A stretch of DNA of 64,000 nt, from the NCBI GenBank assembly GCA_022846075.1, contig AP025582.1, positions 1,116,001 to 1,180,000 of the forward strand, written 5' to 3'. Both the position numbers and the translations under genes were made by a program. Below the pieces are notes generated by a model. It was not told the DNA's origin, searched no databases, and worked only from the letters and a program-made list of their open reading frames with translations. Source of the DNA: Oscillospiraceae bacterium (lineage in GTDB: Bacteria; Bacillota; Clostridia; Oscillospirales; Oscillospiraceae). This document shows, in pieces, positions 50,375 to 58,436 of this stretch; position 1 is the first letter of the stretch, and each line of letters begins with the position of its first letter.

Positions 50375-50858
50375 GGCCGTCCCCCTCTTCCCTGAGCAGC
50401 TGGAGGGCCACCCGCGCCACCCGGGACAGCCGGGCGATCTTTTCGGCCTTCTCCATCTTCTCCCGGCGCTCCTGGCGGAGGAAGGGCTTCAGGGCCCCCA
50501 GGAGGGCGGCCTTGTCGTCATCCCGGGAGGAGTATTCTGAATACACCCGCAGGGCGATCTGGATGAGCCTGGGGTCGATGTCCGGCGGGTTCCCGCTTCC
50601 CGGGAGGGAGAAGAGGGCGGACAGGTCCGGCCCCTGTCCCCCGCCGGGGGAGGGGGAGCCGGTGGGTCCCTCCTCCGGGGTAGGGGCTTCCTCCCCGGTG
50701 TGGCCCACCGGTATGTAATCCACGTCCTGGGCCTCCGGCTCCGGGGCGGGGGGCGGCGGGACGTCCGAGCCCGTAAGGGCCCGGGCGATGGCGGTGATCT
50801 GGCCCATGGCCTCCGGGTCTCCCAGAATGGCCTGGAGCTGTTCTTGCAGGTCCGCCAT
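50367..50858 (-). CDS. Uncharacterised protein with Pro/Gly-rich linker
   Basis: A 163-residue protein. The N-terminus (MADLQEQLQAILGDPEAMGQITAIARAL) resembles that of the next gene upstream, with a repeated theme of short helices ending in DPEA/GDP. Residues 32-85 are a low-complexity Pro/Glu/Gly linker. The C-terminal 70 residues are helical and basic (ALLGALKPFLRQERREKMEKAEKIARL). GGAGGG lies 6 bases before ATG 50858. Middle gene of an orphan operon; function unknown. Confidence 0.72.
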   Translation of the reverse strand: MADLQEQLQAILGDPEAMGQITAIARALTGSDVPPPPAPEPEAQDVDYIPVGHTGEEAPTPEEGPTGSPSPGGGQGPDLSALFSLPGSGNPPDIDPRLIQIALRVYSEYSSRDDDKAALLGALKPFLRQERREKMEKAEKIARLSRVARVALQLLREEGDGHV

Positions 50859-50882
50859 GATGATCCCTCCCCTCCGGCGGCG

Positions 50883-51161
50883 TTATTTTGTGGTCTTTTT
50901 CTGAAGGCCCTCCACCGCACGGGCCCCCTCCTTGCTCTGCATGACCTGGCTCAGCAGGCCCATGAGGGCGTCCGGCTTTCCCTTGGCGGCGGCGTGGGCG
51001 GCATCCTGAAGGGAGCCGCCGGCGCTCTGGTTCAGGAGATCCATCAGCTTTTGGGTCTCGGGCGCCGAGAGCAGGGATTTCAAAGCGCCGGGGTCTTTGA
51101 GGAGCCGGGCGGCCTGGGGGTCTTTTTTCAGGGCGTCCAGATCCGGATCGTGTTTGCTCAT
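50883..51161 (-). CDS. Uncharacterised small helical protein
   Basis: A 92-residue all-helical protein without membrane segments or signal peptide: DLDALKKDPQAARLLKDPGA, SLLSAPETQKLMDLLNQ, DALMGLLSQVMQSKEGARAV. The spacing of short helices with Asp-Pro or Ala-Pro breaks is regular. It opens the three-gene reverse operon (51161-50135). The upstream - strand contains CATATACT, a word seen in -10 boxes of sporulation sigma factors, but no matching -35 was found. Function unknown. Confidence 0.72.
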   Translation of the reverse strand: MSKHDPDLDALKKDPQAARLLKDPGALKSLLSAPETQKLMDLLNQSAGGSLQDAAHAAAKGKPDALMGLLSQVMQSKEGARAVEGLQKKTTK

Positions 51162-51231
51162 AGCAGGTCCCTCCCTGTATTTATAGTGGGTTTCTCTTTA
51201 GTATATGTGTCAAAGGGAAGAAGGTGACAGC

Positions 51232-51702
51232 GTGAAGCTGTTGGTCTGCTCCGATTCCCATGGGAATCTGGACTATATGCGCCGGGCGGTGGAATCAGAA
51301 CGGCCCGACCGGGTCCTCCACCTGGGGGACGTGACCCGGGACGGACAGCGGCTGCTGGAGGCCTTTCCCGGCCTGGCGCTGGAACAGGTGCGGGGCAACT
51401 GCGACGGCTGGGGAGACGGCTTTCCCGAGGAGAAGGAGCTTTTTCTGGGGGGAAAGCGGATCTGGATGCTCCACGGCCACACCTACCGGGTGAAGCTGGG
51501 CATCGGCCTGCTGACCCAGGAGGCCCGGAGCCGGGGGGAGGATGTGGTGGTCTTCGGCCACACCCACGAGCCGCTGTGCTTTCTGGACGGGAGCCTCTGG
51601 GTCATGAACCCCGGCACCATCCGGGGCTTTCCCAAGGCCACCTATGGCCTCATTGAATTGGAGGCGGGAAAAATCAACTGCCGTGTGGCGGAGATCAAGT
51701 GA
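51232..51702 (+). CDS. YfcE/MJ0936-family metallophosphodiesterase
   Basis: A 156-residue calcineurin-like phosphoesterase. The metal-binding motifs appear in order: LLVCSDSHGN (D-x-H), VLHLGDV (GD), RGNCDGWG (GNCD), MLHGHTY (H) and VVFGHTHEP (GHTH). Members hydrolyse phosphodiesters such as bis-p-nitrophenyl phosphate; natural substrates are unclear. I start it at GTG 51232, after GAAGGTG. Its stop is 11 bases before coaX. Confidence 0.93.
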   Translation: MKLLVCSDSHGNLDYMRRAVESERPDRVLHLGDVTRDGQRLLEAFPGLALEQVRGNCDGWGDGFPEEKELFLGGKRIWMLHGHTYRVKLGIGLLTQEARSRGEDVVVFGHTHEPLCFLDGSLWVMNPGTIRGFPKATYGLIELEAGKINCRVAEIK

Positions 51703-51713
51703 GGGGAAACGAT

Positions 51714-52490
51714 ATGTTATTGGCGATCGACGTGGGCAACACCAACCTGTGCTTTGGCATCTATGACGGCGGGGAGATGAAGGGGAGCTTCCGGCTGAAA
51801 ACCGACCCGGACCGGACCAGCGACGAGATCGGCTTGTTCGCCTGTGATTACTTCCGCCGCTTCGGGCTGGACCCGGAGGAGGTGGAGGACGTCATCATCG
51901 CCTCGGTGGTGCCTACCATCATGCACACCCTGGCCAACGCCATGATGAAGTATTTCGGCAGGGAGCCCATCATCATCGTGGACGAGGCCGAGGCGGGGCT
52001 GAAGCTGGGGGTGGAGAGCGACGAGCACCTGGGGCCCGACCGGTCGGTGGCCTGCGTGGCCGCCATGGCCCGGTACGGCGCCCCCTGCGTGGTGCTGGAC
52101 TTCGGCACCGCCACCACCCTGGACGCCTTGAACGCCAAGGGGGAGTACATGGGCGGGTGCATCACCGCCGGAGTGAAGGTGTCCGCCGACGCCCTCTCCT
52201 CCAAGACCTCCCTCCTGCCCCGGGTGGAGCTGGCCCGGCCGGAGAAGGTGCTGAACACCACCGCCGTGGGCCACATCCAGGCCGGCGTGGTGCTGGGGTA
52301 CATCGGCTCCATCGAGTACCTGGTGCGCCTGGCCAAGGAAGAGCTGGGGGCGGAGGACTGCAAGGTCATCGCCACCGGGGGGCTGGCCCGGATGGTGGCC
52401 GACAACACCCGGGTCATCGACGTGGTGGACCGGGACCTGGTGCTGGACGGCCTGCGACTCATCTACGAGAGGAAGCAGGCCGAACAATAA
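51714..52490 (+). CDS. coaX: Type III pantothenate kinase
   Basis: A 258-residue CoaX, which phosphorylates pantothenate as the first step of CoA synthesis. MLLAIDVGNTNLCFGIYDGG is the phosphate-1 loop, GPDRSVACVAAMARYG and VLDFGTATTLDALNAKGEYMGGCI bind pantothenate and ATP, and TGGLARM closes the site. ATG 51714 is preceded by GAGGGG at 7 bases. It probably shares a transcript with the phosphodiesterase gene, and ends before a strong terminator. Confidence 0.96.
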   Translation: MLLAIDVGNTNLCFGIYDGGEMKGSFRLKTDPDRTSDEIGLFACDYFRRFGLDPEEVEDVIIASVVPTIMHTLANAMMKYFGREPIIIVDEAEAGLKLGVESDEHLGPDRSVACVAAMARYGAPCVVLDFGTATTLDALNAKGEYMGGCITAGVKVSADALSSKTSLLPRVELARPEKVLNTTAVGHIQAGVVLGYIGSIEYLVRLAKEELGAEDCKVIATGGLARMVADNTRVIDVVDRDLVLDGLRLIYERKQAEQ

Positions 52491-52516
52491 CCGCTCAGGC
52501 CCAATGGATCGAACAG

Positions 52517-52556
52517 AAAAAGGCCCCGGAAAGGAAATTCCTTTCCGGGGCCTTTT
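52517..52556. terminator. Bidirectional terminator after coaX
   Basis: AAAAGGCCCCGGAAAGG with complementary arm and a tight AT loop, ending in T4. It serves coaX and the convergent XRE gene. Confidence 0.92.
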
Positions 52557-52566
52557 CGCGGCCTTT

Positions 52567-53469
52567 TTACCGGGGCTGTTCCAGCTCGAAGGGGGCGCGG
52601 CACTGGCCGGTTTCGCAGTCGTACCAGAAGTACGCCGAGCGGGGGACTCCGGCGGCGTCGGAGAAGGAGCAGTACAGCAGCATGGCGGAGCTGTCGGCGC
52701 TCCACTGGAGAAACTGATATTGGATCTCCGGCGCGAAGGGGTCGCCGCCGCCGGGCAGGCCGTACCGGGCCAGCTCGCTGGCGCCCAGCCCCATGGAGAG
52801 GCAGGCGGACAGGTTGCTTTCAGAGTTTTGCTCCAGCCACGCCAAGGCGAGGCGGGTCTGCTCCCCGTACCGGAGGGAGAGGACGTATTTCTTGCCGTCG
52901 GGGGCCCACCAAAGCCCCTGGTAGGTACACTCCCCATAGGAGATCCGGATCTCGGCCCCATCCGGCCGCTTCACCCGGAGGGAGACGGCGGGCTGGGGAA
53001 GCATGGCGGAGCCGTAAATATCCCGGCCATAGACGGTGACGGCGGCGGTGCCGTCGGGGGAGGGGCGGGTGTCCACGACGGAGAAATATCCCCCCCGCCA
53101 GAGAAGGAGGCCGCCCAGCAGGACCAGGGCGGCCAGGCAGGCGGCGGCCGCGGCGTATTTGGCGCGGAAGACCCTGAGCTTGCGCCTGAGCTCCTGTCTG
53201 GAATAACCCAGAAGGCGCTTGGCCCGGGCCTCGGCCTCCTCCGCCTGTTCACCGGGGGCGAGACGCTCCCCTTGAAGCAGTTCCACGATGGAGACGCCCA
53301 GCGCCTCCGACAGCGGCTCCAGAAGAGCGATGTCGGGGGCGCACTGGCCCCGCTCCCATTTGGAGACGGCCCGGTCCGTGACGTGGAGCAGACCGGCCAG
53401 CTCCTTCTGGGTCAAGCCCTTTTGGGCGCGGACCTCTTTGATGAAACAACCCGTTTTTGTATTATCCAT
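52567..53469 (-). CDS. Membrane-bound XRE-family protein
   Basis: A 300-residue protein with a Cro/CI HTH at residues 8-65 (IKEVRAQKGLTQKELAGLLH, VTDRAVSKWERGQCAPDIAL, LSEALGVSIVELLQGE), a charged helix, one transmembrane segment near 110-128 (AAAAACLAALVLLGGLLLW), and an extracellular beta-rich domain of about 170 residues (VTVYGRDIYGSAML, YVLSLRYGEQTRLALAWL, DSSAMLLYCSFSD). The layout suggests a one-component membrane sensor that binds DNA at the inner face. The ligand is unknown. It diverges from the BusR-like gene. Confidence 0.85.
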   Translation of the reverse strand: MDNTKTGCFIKEVRAQKGLTQKELAGLLHVTDRAVSKWERGQCAPDIALLEPLSEALGVSIVELLQGERLAPGEQAEEAEARAKRLLGYSRQELRRKLRVFRAKYAAAAACLAALVLLGGLLLWRGGYFSVVDTRPSPDGTAAVTVYGRDIYGSAMLPQPAVSLRVKRPDGAEIRISYGECTYQGLWWAPDGKKYVLSLRYGEQTRLALAWLEQNSESNLSACLSMGLGASELARYGLPGGGDPFAPEIQYQFLQWSADSSAMLLYCSFSDAAGVPRSAYFWYDCETGQCRAPFELEQPR

Positions 53470-53691
53470 GGGGGGCCTCCTGTTTGATGGGATAGAGCCA
53501 TTATAGCAGGAAAGGGCCGGAAAGGCGCCAAACCATAGGTTGAGTTGAGGCTGATGAAAGAAATGGCCGGAAAAACTGTGGAAAAAGGATGCCTGGGCGG
53601 GGTAGGATATATGGACTGCGGCATTTGTATTGGCATGGGGCCCGGCGGGACCTCTCCGCCTCCTGCCCCTGTTTTCCGCGACAGGTTACGA

Positions 53692-53730
53692 TTGACAAGT
53701 GACAACTTTAAATATAAAATAGAGTTGTCA
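53692..53730 (+). promoter_or_regulatory. Promoter and operator of the betaine transporter operon
   Basis: TTGACA (53692-53697), 17-bp spacer, TAAAAT (53715-53720). Inverted repeats TGACAACT (53700-53707) and AGTTGTCA (53723-53730) flank the -10 box, a likely site for the GntR-type regulator encoded first in the operon. Confidence 0.78.
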
Positions 53731-53754
53731 GTGCAAAGAAGAGGAGCGATCCAC

Positions 53755-54399
53755 GTGAGAAGAGCGGAACATATCCCCATCTACGCCCAAGTGGCCCACG
53801 ATATGGCGGCCAAAATCGCCGCCGGGGAGCTGGGGGAGGGGGTCCGGTTCACCGGACGGTCCCTGATGGGCTCCCAATACGGGGTGTCCCAGGAGACCAT
53901 CCGCAGGGCCCTGGGCCTGCTGGCCGACGTGGGCGTGGTGACCATCCGCCAGAACGTGGGGGCGGAGGTGGCCTCCCGCTCCCGGGCAGCGGAGTACGTG
54001 GAGCAGTCCAAGGCGGACAGCGACCTGCTGGCTCTGCGGACCAGGCTGCGGGAGCTCATTGCCCAGCGGGACCGGCTCAACGGTGAGATCACCGACACCT
54101 TTCAGCGGGTGATGGACCTGGAGGAGCGCTTCCGCAGCAGCGACCGGCTGCGGACTTATGAATTTGCCCTGGATCCCCAAAGCCCCGCGGTGGGGCGGAA
54201 TCTGCAGGACCTCCAGTTCCGCCAGCGGACGGGGGCCACGGTGGTGGCCCTGCGGCGGGGAGAGGAGGCAAGGCTCTCCCCCGGCCCGGACGCGGCGCTG
54301 GAGGCGGGGGACGTATTGGTAGTGGCCTGCAACGCCGGGGACATCGAGCGGGTGTCCCGGCTGCTGCGGGAGGAGTGCCGAGAGGAGGCGACGTCATGA
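53755..54399 (+). CDS. busR: GntR-family repressor with RCK_C (TrkA-C) domain, BusR-like
   Basis: A 214-residue regulator. Residues 8-75 are a GntR winged HTH (IPIYAQVAHDMAAKIAAGEL, GVSQETIRRALGLLADVGVV). A coiled coil (85-125) follows, then an RCK_C domain (135-205) with GRNLQDLQFRQRTGATVVALRRG and AALEAGDVLVVAC. This is the architecture of BusR, which represses glycine-betaine uptake genes when c-di-AMP binds the RCK_C domain. I start it at GTG 53755, 8 bases after AGAGGAG. It overlaps the transporter gene by 4 bases, as expected for an osmolyte operon. c-di-AMP binding is inferred from the family. Confidence 0.88.
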   Translation: MRRAEHIPIYAQVAHDMAAKIAAGELGEGVRFTGRSLMGSQYGVSQETIRRALGLLADVGVVTIRQNVGAEVASRSRAAEYVEQSKADSDLLALRTRLRELIAQRDRLNGEITDTFQRVMDLEERFRSSDRLRTYEFALDPQSPAVGRNLQDLQFRQRTGATVVALRRGEEARLSPGPDAALEAGDVLVVACNAGDIERVSRLLREECREEATS

Positions 54400-56255
54400 G
54401 GAAACGAGAGCGGCTGTGGGCCGGAGCCCTGGCGCTGGTGATGGGGACGGCGGTCCTGGCGGGGGGTGTCCCGGCCAGGGCGACCCAGCCCGGCGGGGAG
54501 ATCGTCTTTGCCGATGTGGGCTGGGATTCCATCAAGCTCAACAACGCCATCGCCGGGTACATCGCACAGGAGGTCTTCGGCTACACCTGGACCGAGATCC
54601 CCGGTTCCACCCCCATCATCCACGAGGCCCTGATCAAGGGCGAGGTGGACGTGGTGATGGAGGAGTGGAGCGACAACATCACCGGCTACGCCGAGGACCG
54701 GGACGCGGGGAAATTCCAGGAGCTTGGCATCAACTTCAACGACAACTATCAAGGGCTGTACATCCCCCGGTACGTGGCCGACGCCAACCCGGGGCTCAAG
54801 ACGGTGAAGGACCTGGCCAATTATCCGGAGCTCTTCCCCGACCCGGAGGACGGCTCCAAGGGCATCATCTACGGCGGCATCCCCGGCTGGGACGCCACCG
54901 AGATCATGGGGAAAAAGGTGGCCGCCTACGGCCTGGACCAGTATTATAACTACCTGGTCCCCGGCAGCCAGGCTGCCCTGGACTCGGTCATTACCTCCGC
55001 CTGGGACAAACAGCAGCCCATCGTGGCCTACTACTGGGAGCCCACCTGGCTGCTGGGACAGTACGACATGGTGCTGCTGGAGGACACCCCCTATGACCCG
55101 GCCACCTATCAGGACGGCCTGGGGGCTTACCCGGCGGTGACCGTGGCCGTGGGCGTCAGCAACCAGTTCGCCCAAGACAACCCGGAATTTTGTGAATTCC
55201 TCTCCAAATACCACACCTCCTCCGCCCTCATCAGCGAGGCACTGGCCTATATCCAGGAGACGGGGGCGGATTACAGCCAGGCGGGGCTGTGGCTGCTGGA
55301 GCAGCACCCGGAGCTGCTGGAGGACTGGCTCACCCCGGAGCAGGCGGCCCTCCTCACCGGGGAGATTTCCGGCGGGGCGGGGATGGACCTCTTCACCTTC
55401 CCGGCCATCTTCCAGCCCAATACCGACGCCATCGACTCCGGCGTGCGCTCCTTTGCCGTGAGCGCCGAGCCGGTGCTGGGAGCCATCCGTGGGGCGTTGG
55501 ACGGACTGGTCACCGCTTTCAACTGGCTGCTGAACCACATCCCCTGGGCCCTCTTCCTGGCCGGGGTCTTTGCCCTGGGCTGGTACGCACGCAAGCGTCT
55601 CACCAGCGGGATCCTCTACGCCGTGCTGGTGGCCCTCATCGGCGTGGTGGGGCTGTGGGAGGAGATGAAGCTGACGTTGTCCATCGTGCTGGCCAGCGTG
55701 GTCATCGCCCTGCTGCTGGGCCTGCCCATCGGCGTGCTCATTTCCGGCTCCGCCCGGGCCAACAAGATCGCCCGGCCCATCATGGACACCATGCAGACCA
55801 TGCCGGTGTTCGTCTATTTGATCCCCGCCCTGCTGCTGTTCGGCCTGGGCAACGCCTCGGCGGTCATCGCCACAGTGGTCTACGCCATCGTGCCCGTGAT
55901 CCGGCTGACCAGCCTCGGCATCCGGCAGGTGGATAAAGAGGTGGTGGAGGCGGCGGTCTCCTTCGGCTCCACCCGGTGGCAGGCCCTCTTCAAGGTACAG
56001 ATACCCCAAGCCCTGCCCACCATCATGACCGGCGTCAACCAGACGTTGATGATGGCTATGGCCATGGTGGTGACCTGCTCCATGATCGGCGCCCGGGGTC
56101 TGGGCATGGAAGTCCTGAACGCCGTGCAGCGGGTGCAGATCGGCCGGGGGCTGGTGGCCGGCGTGTGCGTGGTGGTCATGGCCGTGGTGCTGGACCGGCT
56201 GACCCAGGCGCTGGCCGAGAAGGACAAGAAACTGGAAGACGCGGCCCGTCAGTGA
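54396..56255 (+). CDS. Glycine betaine/proline ABC transporter, fused binding protein-permease
   Basis: A 619-residue fusion. A signal sequence (LWAGALALVMGTAVLAGGVPARA) leads a substrate-binding domain, residues 30-330, of the ProX/OpuAC type (VFADVGWDSIKLNNAIAGYI, DVVMEEWSDNI, YYWEPTWLLGQYD, with the Trp residues that cage quaternary amines). A permease follows, residues 370-610, with about six helices and EAAVSFGSTRWQALFKVQIPQALP, the EAA loop that docks the ATPase. The order binding domain-permease is the reverse of Lactococcus OpuABC. It should import betaine or related osmolytes with the next gene. Confidence 0.93.
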   Translation: MRKRERLWAGALALVMGTAVLAGGVPARATQPGGEIVFADVGWDSIKLNNAIAGYIAQEVFGYTWTEIPGSTPIIHEALIKGEVDVVMEEWSDNITGYAEDRDAGKFQELGINFNDNYQGLYIPRYVADANPGLKTVKDLANYPELFPDPEDGSKGIIYGGIPGWDATEIMGKKVAAYGLDQYYNYLVPGSQAALDSVITSAWDKQQPIVAYYWEPTWLLGQYDMVLLEDTPYDPATYQDGLGAYPAVTVAVGVSNQFAQDNPEFCEFLSKYHTSSALISEALAYIQETGADYSQAGLWLLEQHPELLEDWLTPEQAALLTGEISGGAGMDLFTFPAIFQPNTDAIDSGVRSFAVSAEPVLGAIRGALDGLVTAFNWLLNHIPWALFLAGVFALGWYARKRLTSGILYAVLVALIGVVGLWEEMKLTLSIVLASVVIALLLGLPIGVLISGSARANKIARPIMDTMQTMPVFVYLIPALLLFGLGNASAVIATVVYAIVPVIRLTSLGIRQVDKEVVEAAVSFGSTRWQALFKVQIPQALPTIMTGVNQTLMMAMAMVVTCSMIGARGLGMEVLNAVQRVQIGRGLVAGVCVVVMAVVLDRLTQALAEKDKKLEDAARQ

Positions 56256-56268
56256 GGAGGGGACAACT

Positions 56269-57456
56269 ATGAGCGAGAAAAATCAGAATACCATCATCGA
56301 GGTGGAACACGTCTCCAAGCTTTACGGGCTCAACCGCCAGGAGGCGGTGCGGATGATGGAGTCGGGCGGGGAGAAAACCGAGGTCCACAAAAAGACCGGC
56401 GTCACCGTGGCCCTGTGGGACATCAACCTGAGGATTCCAAAGGGGAAGATCTTCGTCATCATCGGCCTGTCCGGCTCGGGCAAATCCACCCTGGTGCGGT
56501 GCTTCAACCGGCTCAACCGGCCCTCGGCGGGGCACGTGCGCTTCGAGGGCCGGGACCTGGCCGAGTTCAACAAGCAGGAGCTGCTGGAGTTCCGACGCAC
56601 GAAAATCTCCATGGTGTTCCAGTCCTTCGGCCTCATGAGCCACCGGGACGTGCTGGGGAACGTGTCCTACGGCCTGGAGGTCCGGGGCATGTCCCGGGAG
56701 GAGCGGGAGCGGCGGGCCATGGAGGTCATCCACATGGTGGGCCTGGACGGCTGGGAGAAGCAGAACTGCGGCAGCCTCTCCGGCGGTATGCGCCAGCGGG
56801 TGGGCATCGCCCGGGCCCTGGCCAACGACCCGGAGGTCCTGTTGATGGATGAGCCCTTCTCCGCCCTGGACCCCCTGGTGCGGCGGGACATGCAGTTCGA
56901 GCTGCTCCAAATCCAGCGCAAGCTGGGCAAGACCGTCATCTTCATCACCCACGACATCGACGAGGCCTTCAAGCTGGGGGACATGGTGGCCATCATGCGG
57001 GACGGCAAAATCGTCCAGGTGGACACCCCCGAGGAGATGAGCGCCCACCCGGCGGACGAGTACGTCCAGGCTTTCATCAACAGCGCCGACAAGGCCAAGG
57101 TCCTCACCGCCCGGAACATCATGATCACCCCCGACGCCCTGGTGCGGGAGAGCGACGGCGCCGAGCGGGCCATCCGGGTCATGAGCCGCAACGCCCTGTC
57201 CACCGCCTACGTGGTGGACGACGAGCTGCGGCTTAGAGGCATTCTCACCATCCGGGACGCTCTGAAAGCCCGGCAGGAGGGCCTCACCATCGCAGGAATG
57301 ATCCAGACTGACGTGCCCACCACCGGGCCGGACACCCTGGTGGCCGACATCATGCCCATCGCCGCTGAGGCCCCCTATCCCATCGGCGTGGTGGACGACG
57401 ACGGCCAGCTTATGGGCATCGTCACCAAGGCGAACGTGCTCTCGTCCCTGATTTAA
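56269..57456 (+). CDS. Glycine betaine ABC transporter ATP-binding protein with CBS domains
   Basis: A 395-residue ATPase of the ProV/OpuAA type. IIGLSGSGKSTLVRCFNRL is Walker A, NCGSLSGGMRQRVGIARALA the signature, and VLLMDEPFSALDPLVRRDMQ Walker B. After residue 275 come two CBS domains (IMITPDALVRESDG, STAYVVDDELRLRGILTIRDAL; PYPIGVVDDDGQLMGIVTKANVL), which sense ionic strength or nucleotides in this family. It pairs with the fused permease encoded 13 bases upstream. Confidence 0.95.
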   Translation: MSEKNQNTIIEVEHVSKLYGLNRQEAVRMMESGGEKTEVHKKTGVTVALWDINLRIPKGKIFVIIGLSGSGKSTLVRCFNRLNRPSAGHVRFEGRDLAEFNKQELLEFRRTKISMVFQSFGLMSHRDVLGNVSYGLEVRGMSREERERRAMEVIHMVGLDGWEKQNCGSLSGGMRQRVGIARALANDPEVLLMDEPFSALDPLVRRDMQFELLQIQRKLGKTVIFITHDIDEAFKLGDMVAIMRDGKIVQVDTPEEMSAHPADEYVQAFINSADKAKVLTARNIMITPDALVRESDGAERAIRVMSRNALSTAYVVDDELRLRGILTIRDALKARQEGLTIAGMIQTDVPTTGPDTLVADIMPIAAEAPYPIGVVDDDGQLMGIVTKANVLSSLI

Positions 57457-57502
57457 AACAATAGAATGGAAAGCGCGCCCAAAAGAGAAAGGCGGCGGCG
57501 GT

Positions 57503-58381
57503 ATGGGGACCTTTTTCCAGCGGCATGAGGCGGTGCGGGAGTGGGGCTGCGTGTTCGGCGGCATCCTCCTGTACGCCCTGTCCCTCAATCTGTTCCTGGC
57601 GGGGAACGACATCGCCGCCGGGGGGCTGGCCGGCGTGGCCACGGTCCTGAGCCGGCTGATCCCCCTGCGCATCTCGGTCCTCATCCTCCTGATGAACCTG
57701 CCCCTGCTGGCCATCAGCCTCGTGGTGCGGGGGTGGAAGTTCACCCGCAACACCCTGGTGGGGAGCCTCCTTTACAGCCTCCTGGTGGAGGCCACCTCCT
57801 TCCTGCCCACCATGACCAGCGACCCCCTGGTGGCCACCGTCTTTGGCGGGGCCATGTACGGCGGGGGGATGGCCCTTCTGGTGCTGGGCAACGGCTCCAC
57901 CGGGGGCACCGACCTTGTCAACCGCCTGCTGGTGAGCCGGTTCCCCGGCACCAGCGTGGGGAAGATGAGCCTGCTGGTGGATGGGGCAGTGGTCATCTTC
58001 GCCATGGCGGTGTTCGGGAACATCGAGGTGGGCCTCTACGCCATTTTGACCATCTTCGTCTGCTCCACCTTCGCCGACAAGGCCCTACTGGGCTTCGAGC
58101 AGGGGAACGTCTGCCTCATCATCACCAGCAAGGACCCCAAGGAGGTGTCGGCGCCCCTGCTGGCCATGCTCCACCGGGCGGTGACCAAGCTGGACGGCGT
58201 GGGCATGTACACCGGGGCGGGGCGCAGCGTGCTGCTGGCCGCCGTCAAGCCCTCGGAGACCCCCAAGGTAAAAAAGGCCCTCTCCCAGGTGGATCCGGAG
58301 GCCTTTGTGGTGGTCATCCCCGCCAGCGAGATGCTGGGGGGCAACTTCAAGTCGCTAAAAATCGCCACCATGCGGCCGTGA
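57503..58381 (+). CDS. YitT-family membrane protein
   Basis: A 292-residue protein with about five N-terminal transmembrane helices (GGILLYALSLNLFLAGNDIAA, ISVLILLMNLPLLAISLVV, GLYAILTIFVCSTF) and a C-terminal cytoplasmic DUF2179 domain (CLIITSKDPKEVSAPLLAML, GAGRSVLLAAVKPSETPKVK, VVVIPASEMLGGNF). The loop GNGSTGGTDLVNRLL is typical of the family. Function is not known; a transport role is supposed. It starts 46 bases after the ATPase gene and may be read through from the betaine operon. Confidence 0.9.
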   Translation: MGTFFQRHEAVREWGCVFGGILLYALSLNLFLAGNDIAAGGLAGVATVLSRLIPLRISVLILLMNLPLLAISLVVRGWKFTRNTLVGSLLYSLLVEATSFLPTMTSDPLVATVFGGAMYGGGMALLVLGNGSTGGTDLVNRLLVSRFPGTSVGKMSLLVDGAVVIFAMAVFGNIEVGLYAILTIFVCSTFADKALLGFEQGNVCLIITSKDPKEVSAPLLAMLHRAVTKLDGVGMYTGAGRSVLLAAVKPSETPKVKKALSQVDPEAFVVVIPASEMLGGNFKSLKIATMRP

Positions 58382-58396
58382 GACGGCCTGTGGCAC

Positions 58397-58434
58397 AAAA
58401 AAGGAAGCCGTCCATTGGACGGCTTCCTTTTCTC
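58397..58434. terminator. Bidirectional terminator after the YitT gene
   Basis: AAAAAAGGAAGCCGTCC-ATT-GGACGGCTTCCTTTTCT. It also terminates the convergent signalling operon. Confidence 0.9.
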
Positions 58435-58436
58435 GT

